Source of the DNA: Acidobacteriota bacterium | Lineage (GTDB): Bacteria; Acidobacteriota; Terriglobia; Terriglobales; Acidobacteriaceae | Length of the DNA stretch: 15,126 bases | Assembly (NCBI GenBank): GCA_003225615.1 | Contig: QIAS01000021.1 | Coordinates: 987-16,112 of the forward strand | Direction of reading: 5' to 3' | Shown: in pieces, positions 1-5,854 of the stretch | Layout of the letters: each line of letters opens with the position of its first letter | How positions within the stretch are numbered: position 1 is the stretch's first letter | Notes under the pieces: generated by a model | What the model was told of the DNA's origin: nothing | Databases searched by the model: none | Seen by the model: the letters and a program-made list of their open reading frames with translations, nothing else | Made by a program: the position numbers and the translations under genes

Positions 1-248
1 TGAGCACGGACGACGCGCACCCGACCCACGTCCACACCTGCTATTCGAACTGCGGCACCAGCCCGAAGTCCCTCGGCGTCTTGAAAACATGTCCTCACCA
101 CGAGCTCCGAGTGGAAAATTTTTGAAGCTGACCAGGCTAGAATCGCTCCCAGACCAATCACAACCATGCTGGCAAGGACCGCCAATCTCCAGCGTCTTTG
201 ACCTGGACGCACAACGCCAATCCCGCTGGCCTCCTCATGCGGAGCCAC
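1..248 (-). CDS. MCE/MlaD family lipid-transport protein, N-terminal part (runs off left edge)
   Basis: Only the first 82 codons are in the window. Residues 1-19 are a short cytoplasmic stretch, 21-41 a single membrane helix (RLAVLASMVVIGLGAILAWS), and from about 46 an MCE domain begins with the family pattern FQDAEGLRAGAAVRIAGVDV (55-74) followed by GRV. MCE proteins are anchored in the inner membrane and form periplasmic rings or tubes that carry lipids between the membranes; MlaD is the simplest example. The start is GTG at 248: an in-frame stop lies 18 bases upstream of it and a purine-rich GGAGGGGGG sits 8 bases before it. The gene starts 41 bases after ftcD on the same strand, so the two may be cotranscribed. 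The usual permease and ATPase partners (MlaE, MlaF) are not upstream; they may lie beyond the edge or elsewhere. The family call is firm; the lipid and the full length cannot be judged here. Confidence 0.85.
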   Translation of the reverse strand, partial: MAPHEEASGIGVVRPGQRRWRLAVLASMVVIGLGAILAWSASKIFHSELVVRTCFQDAEGLRAGAAVRIAGVDVGRVRVVRA

Positions 249-256
249 GTCCTGTG

Positions 257-265
257 CCCCCCTCC
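257..265 (-). promoter_or_regulatory. Ribosome-binding site of the MCE gene
   Basis: GGAGGGGGG on the minus strand, 8 bases before GTG 248. It decides the start of the partial MCE gene, because the only other in-frame start candidates lie downstream, within or near the membrane helix. Confidence 0.6.
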
Positions 266-289
266 ATCATTCGCGAAGCATTCCGACCC

Positions 290-1762
290 TTATCCCTTCA
301 CTATGTCCGCCCGCTTCCCGACCTCTTGCACGAACGCCTCATCCTTCAAAGATTGCAGGTTAATATCAACGTTCGCCAGCGCACCGGTAATCGCCGCTTC
401 CGCCAATGCAATGCTGGTCGCCAAATCCGAACTCATGTTCGGATTGGTTATTGGCCCCAGCTTCTCGGCAATTTCCGCCACTGCCCTGGCGCGCTCCGCA
501 ACCCACAACGGCACTACTGTTGCCCCACGCAGCGCCGCATTGATCGTCGCGTCGCCATTTGCCGAGTCTTTGGCCTGCTTGTAAGCCTTCATCACCGCGT
601 TGTAAGACTCCGCATCCGCGTCAATCGAAGCTTTCAGCTCTTCCCGCAACTGCGAAAGTCGCGCAATCGCCTCGCTCAGTTCCCGCTCATATTGCAGATA
701 AGCCTTCTTGCCACGCGACATGGAAGCCACCATTGTGGCCAGTCCGGCCGCCATAGCCCCACTGGCGGCCGCCGCGCTCCCGCCGCCCGGCGTCGCCGTA
801 GGCGCCGCCAGTTGCTCGATGAACGGCTCGACTCCGGCCCGCAATCCTCCCACCGCCATCTTTCCGCTTATCACCGCCGCCAGCCGGCTCTCCAGAATGA
901 GTGAAGAATCAAAATTCTCCACCTGCAGAAACCATTCCGCCGCCTGCTCCAGCGCCTTCTTGGGAATAAGCCCCACAATTTCGCTGCTGACCGGGGTCAC
1001 GCCATACCGCGCCGCCTCCCGTTTAACGTACTCAAAAACGCGGTGAATGGGAGTTTGCTCGAAGTCGGTGAGATTCATTGAAACCTGCGCCAATCCACGC
1101 ACCAGGAAGCCCGCTCCCTTCACATAGCGCAGCCCGCCATTAGAAAATCGCACCGCCTTGGCGACTTTTTTTGCAATGTCGACGTCCGGCGTATTGAGAA
1201 AAACGTTGTAGGCTATGAGAAATTTCCGCGCTCCTACGACGGTTGCTCCCGCCGTCGGATGCACTCGTGGCTCCCCAAAATCGGGCTTACGCGCCGGGTT
1301 CGTGCCAATCTCATCGCGTATGCCTTCAAACTGTCCCCGCCGGATGTTCTCCAGGTTCTGCCGCTCGGGAGTCGTCGCCGCCGCCTCATAGAGGTAAACC
1401 GGAATCTGGTACCGCCTCCAGATCTCCGCTCCCACATGCCGCGCCATGGCCACACAATCTTCAATCGTGACGCCTTCAATCGGAATAAACGGCACTACAT
1501 CCGCTGCCCCCATCCGCGGATGTGCTCCCTGGTGTTTGGTCAAATCAATCAGCTCGGCCGCCTTGCCAACGCCGCGAATGGCCGCTTCCTGGATCGGCTC
1601 CCGCTCCCCAACCAGCGTAATCACGCAGCGGTTGTGATCGGCGTCCATCTCGCGGTCGAGTAGATACACGCCATCAATTTTCATGGCATCAACAATGGCG
1701 TCCACACGAGCCTTGTCCCGGCCTTCAGAGAAATTAGGAACGCACTCCACCAGCGTAGACAT
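290..1762 (-). CDS. ftcD: Bifunctional glutamate formimidoyltransferase / formimidoyltetrahydrofolate cyclodeaminase
   Basis: 490 residues. The N-terminal transferase domain (about 1-180) and its second subdomain (about 181-300) move the formimino group from formiminoglutamate to tetrahydrofolate; the C-terminal cyclodeaminase domain (about 310-490) releases ammonia to give methenyl-THF. The protein opens with LVECVPNFSEGRD, has KHQGAHPRMGA with H81 at the position of the catalytic His of the mammalian enzyme, PVYLYEAA at 121-128 and ATVVGARKFLIAYN at 173-186. The cyclodeaminase has its glycine-rich ATPGGGSAAAASG at 323-335. Bacterial fusions of this kind are usually about 490-500 residues, so it is complete. 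It is cytosolic and normally acts in histidine degradation; no hut genes are seen nearby. There is no Shine-Dalgarno before ATG 1762, only a TATATT 10 bases upstream. The MCE gene follows on the same strand after 41 bases. Confidence 0.95.
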   Translation of the reverse strand: MSTLVECVPNFSEGRDKARVDAIVDAMKIDGVYLLDREMDADHNRCVITLVGEREPIQEAAIRGVGKAAELIDLTKHQGAHPRMGAADVVPFIPIEGVTIEDCVAMARHVGAEIWRRYQIPVYLYEAAATTPERQNLENIRRGQFEGIRDEIGTNPARKPDFGEPRVHPTAGATVVGARKFLIAYNVFLNTPDVDIAKKVAKAVRFSNGGLRYVKGAGFLVRGLAQVSMNLTDFEQTPIHRVFEYVKREAARYGVTPVSSEIVGLIPKKALEQAAEWFLQVENFDSSLILESRLAAVISGKMAVGGLRAGVEPFIEQLAAPTATPGGGSAAAASGAMAAGLATMVASMSRGKKAYLQYERELSEAIARLSQLREELKASIDADAESYNAVMKAYKQAKDSANGDATINAALRGATVVPLWVAERARAVAEIAEKLGPITNPNMSSDLATSIALAEAAITGALANVDINLQSLKDEAFVQEVGKRADIVKG

Positions 1763-1772
1763 ACGGCAGAAG

Positions 1773-1778
1773 AATATA
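1773..1778 (-). promoter_or_regulatory. Candidate -10 element of ftcD
   Basis: TATATT on the minus strand, with 10 bases between it and ATG 1762. A transcript from it would start at or within a few bases of the start codon. No convincing -35 is visible (TTGCGG lies 15 bases further upstream). Confidence 0.35.
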
Positions 1779-1833
1779 GGGCGATGGCACGCGCCGCAAC
1801 CTTGGCGTAATTCAAAGAAGGGTTTCCGGGAGG

Positions 1834-1849
1834 TCCGGTTTTAGCCGGA
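1834..1849. repeat. Short inverted repeat between DUF1697 gene and ftcD
   Basis: TCCGG - TTTTAG - CCGGA, a 5-bp perfect stem with a 6-base loop in the 140-bp gap. It lies downstream of the DUF1697 gene and upstream of ftcD. There is no T-run on the minus strand, so a terminator role is doubtful; it could be an operator half-site pair or chance. Confidence 0.2.
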
Positions 1850-1902
1850 GATCGGTGAGCTCTGCATGAACCGCACTGCGGCCCTGGCAACACCCAAGCA
1901 CG

Positions 1903-2460
1903 TCATTCCAGGGACTCCAGCTTCTCAGCCATATGCAATAACTTCGTGACGGTGTTCCAATTTCTTCCCGTGCCAGAGGTCTTCAGGATCTTCTCGATCA
2001 TCGGCCACGATAGTTTCGGCCGCGCCATGCCGTTGGGATAATAAATATAGAGCTCGCGTCCCTCGATCCTTAACTCCTCGGGAGCTGTCTCGATCGTAAG
2101 AATTCTTTTCCGAGCCTCGGCATCAGGATCTGTCGCAAGGAAGGTAACCAGCAATCTGCTGGGCTCAATGCCGTGCCGCTTCGCGAAGGGATTTCGCGCA
2201 ATTACGTCTCTCAGTTCTGGAACGGTGCGCACGATCACGTTGCACTGAAAACCGAAACTTTGTTCGATGCCCTTTTGGATGCGCCTGGTTACCCTAACCA
2301 GATCTCGCTCTGCCGTCCTGAATACGACATTGCCGCTTCGTACATGGGTCTGTGCATCCCGCAGCCTGAGGGATTCATACAGGGACCGCAACGCGTCCAT
2401 CTTGATGTTCCGGTGCCCAGCAAGGTTGACCCCGCGCAGCATCGAAATAATCACGGCCAT
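1903..2460 (-). CDS. DUF1697 domain-containing protein
   Basis: 185 residues, the normal full length for the family. The N-terminus ISMLRGVNLAGHRNIKMDAL (5-24) and the following HVRSGNVVFRT (39-49) are the family hallmarks, and the C-terminal half keeps the FATD-like VTFLATDP and the pattern ELYIYYPNGMARPKLS. The family is widespread in soil bacteria; its biochemical function is not established, and the sequence gives no catalytic motif that I recognise. No signal peptide or membrane helix, so cytosolic. The start ATG 2460 has GTGAGG 7 bases upstream. It is a single gene, divergent from the DUF4242 gene across a 233-bp gap. The family call is secure; the role is unknown. Confidence 0.9.
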   Translation of the reverse strand: MAVIISMLRGVNLAGHRNIKMDALRSLYESLRLRDAQTHVRSGNVVFRTAERDLVRVTRRIQKGIEQSFGFQCNVIVRTVPELRDVIARNPFAKRHGIEPSRLLVTFLATDPDAEARKRILTIETAPEELRIEGRELYIYYPNGMARPKLSWPMIEKILKTSGTGRNWNTVTKLLHMAEKLESLE

Positions 2461-2580
2461 TGCAAAACCTCACGATCTCGCCTGCCGGCAGTGAAACAAC
2501 CGCAGCCTGTTGCTGCTCCCGTGAAGTAACGACTAACGGTTGGACAAAGACGCGCGACGGCGGTTAACATCACTCGGCGA

Positions 2581-2586
2581 ACTATA
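2581..2586 (-). promoter_or_regulatory. Candidate -10 element upstream of the DUF1697 gene
   Basis: TATAGT on the minus strand, identical to the element before the MFS gene. It lies 120 bases before ATG 2460 but exactly 10 bases before ATG 2570, which opens a 39-codon leader frame (2451-2570) overlapping the DUF1697 start by 10 bases. No clear -35. Confidence 0.25.
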
Positions 2587-2626
2587 CACGGGGTTTCTTG
2601 GCGACGTTGGCGGCCCTTAGCGAGCT

Positions 2627-2654
2627 TTGCGGTTAAGATGTTTTCAAATAAAAT
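2627..2654 (+). promoter_or_regulatory. Candidate sigma70-type promoter of the DUF4242 gene
   Basis: TTGCGG (2627-2632), a 16-base spacer and TAAAAT (2649-2654), 39 bases before ATG 2694. A GGAG ribosome-binding site at 2683-2686 sits 7 bases before that start. The only conventional promoter plus leader arrangement that reads clearly in this window. Confidence 0.45.
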
Positions 2655-2693
2655 CACTGCCCGAGAATCCAGCAACCCAAATGGAGCAGCTGA

Positions 2694-2969
2694 ATGCCCA
2701 AATACCTTATCGAACGTGAACTTCCCGGAGCTGGCAACCTTACTCAGCAACAACTCCACGGCATCTCGCAAAAATCTTGTGGCGTTTTGCGCAACCTAGG
2801 ACCGCAAATTCAGTGGGTTCAGAGCTACGTGACCGATAACAAGATTTACTGCGTCTACATCGCCCCCAACGAGCAAATGGTGAGAGAACACGCTAGCCAG
2901 GGAGGCTTTCCTGCCAACAAAATTTCCGAAGTTAAAACTATGATTGATCCGACAACCGCGGAAGGCTAG
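2694..2969 (+). CDS. DUF4242 domain-containing small protein
   Basis: 91 residues, essentially one DUF4242 domain. It starts with MPKYLIERELPGAGNLT, then VQSYVTDNKIYCVYIAPNEQ (42-61) and a C-terminal half with REHASQGGFPANKI, the usual family layout of a ferredoxin-like alpha/beta fold. A characterised member of the family (Streptomyces SCO4226) binds nickel; whether this one does cannot be told from sequence, though a Cys (29), a second Cys (53) and two His are present. No signal peptide. GGAG lies 7 bases before the start. The stop codon TAG overlaps the stop of the convergent PagL-like gene within a CTAG. Family assignment is good; function is unknown. Confidence 0.88.
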   Translation: MPKYLIERELPGAGNLTQQQLHGISQKSCGVLRNLGPQIQWVQSYVTDNKIYCVYIAPNEQMVREHASQGGFPANKISEVKTMIDPTTAEG

Positions 2970-3574
2970 GGTTTCTTGCCACCGTGGTTGGAACGACGCG
3001 ACCGTTTACCCTCTCCGAATCCCCCCAACCCAAGCCGCACTTGTATGGTGTTGACGCCCGGGTTCCGCGACGCCAGCCCCGCATTGGAAATGTGCATGTA
3101 GCGAAGTTCCAGGTTCCAGTTAATCTCGCTTCCCAAAAAATGCGTGCCCAGTGCCGCGCCGGACGTGAAGTTCACCGATGATGTTCCGGTCGGCACATCG
3201 TGGGTTGTAAATAGCGTGCCCCCGCCGAGCTCGGCGTAGGGAACAAGCCTTCCGCGCGGTACAAAATTCCACTTCAAGCCGAGCGGATTAACCCCTACAC
3301 CGTAAGCCGTATTCGCCGGCTGAAACACCAGAAAAAGCGGCACGGCATCGACCGCATATTCGAAACTTCCCTTAAGAAAACCGGGGCCGTGAGGCTCGGT
3401 GAGTACCCAACCGTAGCGCAGCCCGACGTTGAAGAGGCGGGTACCGCCGGTGCCGCCCGCCACGGAATGACCTGCGCCCGTCCACATCTGGAATTCGTTT
3501 CCACCCGCTTCAGGTTGTCCCTGAGCAAATGCCATTGCCGTGAATATCAGGAAGACTCCGCAGAGTCGCACCAT
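2966..3574 (-). CDS. Acyloxyacyl hydrolase (PagL-type lipid A 3-O-deacylase) homologue
   Basis: 202 residues. Residues 1-17 are a Sec signal peptide ending in FAQG; the rest alternates as expected for an eight-stranded outer-membrane barrel. The PagL signature is RYMHISNAGLASRNPGVN (158-175), with the catalytic His161 and Ser163. PagL removes the 3-O-acyl chain of lipid A. In Pseudomonas PagL the third catalytic residue is Glu, 12 residues after the Ser; here that position is Asn175. A strand with an aromatic end, IQVRLGLGGF, stops at 186 and is followed by a basic tail of 16 residues. AGGAA lies 5 bases before ATG 3574. The SDR gene ends 20 bases upstream on the same strand, so they may be cotranscribed. 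Family clear, activity uncertain. Confidence 0.85.
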   Translation of the reverse strand: MVRLCGVFLIFTAMAFAQGQPEAGGNEFQMWTGAGHSVAGGTGGTRLFNVGLRYGWVLTEPHGPGFLKGSFEYAVDAVPLFLVFQPANTAYGVGVNPLGLKWNFVPRGRLVPYAELGGGTLFTTHDVPTGTSSVNFTSGAALGTHFLGSEINWNLELRYMHISNAGLASRNPGVNTIQVRLGLGGFGEGKRSRRSNHGGKKP

Positions 3575-3594
3575 TCAGGTTCCTTTAGGAGAAA

Positions 3595-4341
3595 TTACAG
3601 TTCCAGCCCGCCCGCTACCGCCAGCATCTGTCCCGTAATGAAGTGAGGTGCGGTAGCGAAGAAGAGTACCGCCGCCGCGACTTCTTCGGCCCTGCCATTA
3701 CGCCGCATGGGCGTTTCTTTCGCCATGCGCTTCATAAATCCAGCAGCGGCCTTCTCCCCCAGGTCAATCATCCCGGGAGCAACGCAATTTACGGCGATCT
3801 CCGGCGCAAGAGCTTTGGCCATCACTTTGGTCAGCATATGCAGTGCGGCCTTGGAAGAGCAGTAGTGGGCATGCGTAGCCCAGGCCTGCAGCCCACCTAG
3901 AGATCCCATATTGATAATTTTTCCGCGGCCCTTTCGCAAGAACTTCAACGCCTCGCGCGACACCAGGAACGGCCCCCGCGTATTGGAAGTGAAAATCGCA
4001 TCCCATTGCTGAAGAGTAATCTTTTCGAACTCGACGGTTTCGTAGTTAGCCGCGTTATTTACCAAGATATCCAGACCGCCCAGTTCGCGCACCGCCTCCT
4101 TGACCGTGGACTTCACGCTCTTCTCGTCCGTGACGTCGCAACGAAGTGCCACTGCCCGCACCCCAACGCTGCTCAGATCGATGACCGTATGCTGCGCTTC
4201 TCGCGCTGAGTTCAGAAAAGTAATCGCCACATCCGCTCCGGCCTGTGCCAGCGCCAGCGCACTCGCTCGTCCCAGCCGGCGTGCGGCTCCTGTAACGAGT
4301 ACAGTTTTCCCTCGCAGAGGCTTGTGGCTCTCTTTCGGCAT
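3595..4341 (-). CDS. SDR family NAD(P)-dependent oxidoreductase
   Basis: 248 residues, a full-length classical short-chain dehydrogenase/reductase with a Rossmann fold. The cofactor loop is TGAARRLG (17-24), NNAA is at 95-98, and the catalytic tetrad is present: Asn120, Ser147, Tyr160 and Lys164 (YCSSK). The ending ITGQMLAVAGGLEL resembles FabG-like reductases. The cofactor loop has the TGxxxRxG form used by pteridine reductases (PTR1, FolM) in place of the common TGxxxGxG, so dihydropteridine or dihydrofolate reduction is an alternative to oxoacyl reduction. Cytosolic. No Shine-Dalgarno precedes ATG 4341; a TACAAT lies 8 bases upstream. An ATG at 4346 is in another frame. The PagL-like gene follows after 20 bases. 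The fold is certain; the substrate is not. Confidence 0.94.
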   Translation of the reverse strand: MPKESHKPLRGKTVLVTGAARRLGRASALALAQAGADVAITFLNSAREAQHTVIDLSSVGVRAVALRCDVTDEKSVKSTVKEAVRELGGLDILVNNAANYETVEFEKITLQQWDAIFTSNTRGPFLVSREALKFLRKGRGKIINMGSLGGLQAWATHAHYCSSKAALHMLTKVMAKALAPEIAVNCVAPGMIDLGEKAAAGFMKRMAKETPMRRNGRAEEVAAAVLFFATAPHFITGQMLAVAGGLEL

Positions 4342-4349
4342 GCCATGGG

Positions 4350-4355
4350 ATTGTA
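4350..4355 (-). promoter_or_regulatory. Candidate -10 element of the SDR gene
   Basis: TACAAT on the minus strand, 8 bases before ATG 4341, with no ribosome-binding site between. This is the geometry of a leaderless transcript. No recognisable -35. Confidence 0.35.
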
Positions 4356-4424
4356 TCGTGGAGGCTCAGAACTGTGCCGCGAGGAATGTTTCGACCGCGT
4401 TCAGAGCAAGCGTGGCGACGGCCG

Positions 4425-5426
4425 CTAGATGGCGGCAACCTGCTGCGGCAGATGGAACCTTTTCCCCTCGTTTTGTATGAGGCGGCGAAACTCAGCGAAG
4501 ACGGCTTTGTCCCACCACCCGCGCTCCACTTCCTCCTGCATGATGGCGAGTACCTTGCCGACCGGCAGAGCGGCTTTGTAAGGGCGCGATGTAATCAGCG
4601 CGTCGTAGACATCCACAATCTGCAAAACCCGCGCGGTAAGAGGAATTTGCTCTCCCCTTAGCCTGTCCGGATAACCCGACCCGTCCTGCTTCTCATGATG
4701 ATGGCGGATGATAGGCAAAACCAGATGAAAAGACTTGAGGGGAGCACAAATATTTTCCCCAGCAACCGGGTGTTTATGCACGACGCGCTGCTCTTCCCAA
4801 CTCAGCGGCCCGGGCTTAAGAAGAATCGCATCCGGCACCGCCACCTTTCCGATATCGTGCACAATACCCGCCCGGCGCAGTGCGAGGATCTCTTGCGGCG
4901 GTAGTCCCAAATGCTCCCCCAGGAGGGCGGAATAGTCCGCGAGTCGCTCACAATGTCCTTCCGTGTAGGGATCTTTTTCTTCGATGCTGCGCGCCAGGGC
5001 AAACAGCACCGACTCAGCCCGCTCCAGTTCGTCGGTATAGGCTTTCTGCCGCAGCAAAGACCGTACCCGCGCGGTCAATTGCTCGCGGTCGACAGGCTTG
5101 GTGAGAAAGTCGTCGGCTCCCGCCTCTATCCCAGCCACCCTGTCTTCCGTCGCCGTCATGCCTGGGATCAATACCACCGGCACAAGTCGCGTATCAGGAT
5201 TGCTCTTAAGCCGGCGACAGACTTCAATGCCATTTAACTTCGGCATGCGCACATCGAGCAGGACCAGGTCCGGACGCAAACGCCCAAATTCCTCCAGCGC
5301 CGCTTCGCCATCCCGGGCTGTAGCCACTCGAAATCCTTCCAGCGAAAGCAGTCCCTGCAAGCCAGCAAGACTGGCCTCGTGGTCATCCGCAACGAGAATC
5401 GTCTCAGGCACGGACAGGAATGGCAT
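4425..5426 (-). CDS. Response regulator with HD-GYP c-di-GMP phosphodiesterase domain
   Basis: 333 residues from ATG 5426. A receiver domain (about 7-125) has the acidic pair Asp14-Asp15, the phospho-acceptor Asp58 in LVLLDVRMPK and Lys110 in LTKP. The HD-GYP domain (about 140-333) has YTEGHCERLADYS, the HD pair His190-Asp191 in VHDIGK, HHHEKQDGSGYP with GYP at 251-253, and VDVYDALITSRPY. Proteins of this class hydrolyse cyclic di-GMP, gated by phosphorylation, and so affect motility and biofilm. All metal-binding HD-GYP residues that I can place are present. The Ser/Thr that normally follows beta-4 of the receiver is Pro88 (VVLIPGMT). No cognate histidine kinase is adjacent. The frame is also open from ATG 5507 (27 more residues) and ATG 5474; I prefer 5426 because the receiver starts just after it, but no start has a strong ribosome-binding site. 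Confidence 0.93.
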   Translation of the reverse strand: MPFLSVPETILVADDHEASLAGLQGLLSLEGFRVATARDGEAALEEFGRLRPDLVLLDVRMPKLNGIEVCRRLKSNPDTRLVPVVLIPGMTATEDRVAGIEAGADDFLTKPVDREQLTARVRSLLRQKAYTDELERAESVLFALARSIEEKDPYTEGHCERLADYSALLGEHLGLPPQEILALRRAGIVHDIGKVAVPDAILLKPGPLSWEEQRVVHKHPVAGENICAPLKSFHLVLPIIRHHHEKQDGSGYPDRLRGEQIPLTARVLQIVDVYDALITSRPYKAALPVGKVLAIMQEEVERGWWDKAVFAEFRRLIQNEGKRFHLPQQVAAI

Positions 5427-5566
5427 CTCAGCAGCCCATATTCGTGACGCTATTGTCTGAGAAGGCCTTAACATTTGAGAGATAACGTGGGTAATAGCAC
5501 GTTTCATTACTTTTCGGCTAGCCTCGGTATGCTGGCGAACAATGGAAAAATGCGCGCCAGAACTGC

Positions 5567-5572
5567 TAAACT
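5567..5572 (+). promoter_or_regulatory. Candidate -10 element of the glutaredoxin-like gene
   Basis: TAAACT, 6 bases before ATG 5579, with no ribosome-binding site between. It fits the TANNNT spacing seen at several other starts in this window. No clear -35. Confidence 0.3.
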
Positions 5573-5578
5573 CCCGCC

Positions 5579-5824
5579 ATGCCGGAGTCTCGCGAAGTTG
5601 TAGTTTACTCCCGCAAAGGCTGTCACCTTTGTGAGATCGTCAAAGAAAGCCTGGTCAAACTGCAACGCCAGGCCGGCTTCACTTGGCGGGAAATTGACGT
5701 TGACTCTGACGAAGAACTGCGCCGCCAGTTCACCGATGAAGTTCCCGTGGTCTTCATCAACGGCCGCAAAGCCTTCAAGTACCGCATGGACGAGCGCGAA
5801 TTCCTTCGCAAGCTGGCCTGCTAA
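5579..5824 (+). CDS. Glutaredoxin-like protein (DUF836-type thioredoxin fold)
   Basis: 81 residues with a single thioredoxin fold. VVVYSRKGCHLCEIVKESL carries the redox motif C15-H-L-C18; EVPVVFING (54-62) has the cis-proline at 56, followed by a Lys/Arg-rich strand. Small CxxC proteins of this kind reduce or transfer disulfides in the cytosol; the exact partner is unknown. It ends in a third Cys (81), not part of the core motif. ATG 5579 has no Shine-Dalgarno. The acyl-CoA synthetase gene follows 30 bases after the stop, in the same reading frame, separated by TAA (5822) and TAG (5852). The two are probably cotranscribed and perhaps translationally linked. Confidence 0.88.
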   Translation: MPESREVVVYSRKGCHLCEIVKESLVKLQRQAGFTWREIDVDSDEELRRQFTDEVPVVFINGRKAFKYRMDEREFLRKLAC

Positions 5825-5841
5825 GCTACAAGTTGTAGCGC

Positions 5842-5848
5842 AAAGGAG
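5842..5848 (+). promoter_or_regulatory. Ribosome-binding site of the acyl-CoA synthetase gene
   Basis: AAAGGAG, a near-perfect Shine-Dalgarno. It lies 6 bases before ATT 5855 and 9 bases before CTG 5858. No ATG, GTG or TTG in any frame sits at a proper distance, so it points to a non-canonical start of the synthetase. Confidence 0.7.
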
Positions 5849-5854
5849 CCATAG

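Noticed and set aside
89..904. 271-codon open frame on the plus strand at the left edge
   Set aside because: Antisense to the MCE and ftcD genes; the translation is Arg/His/Pro-rich and resembles no protein I know.
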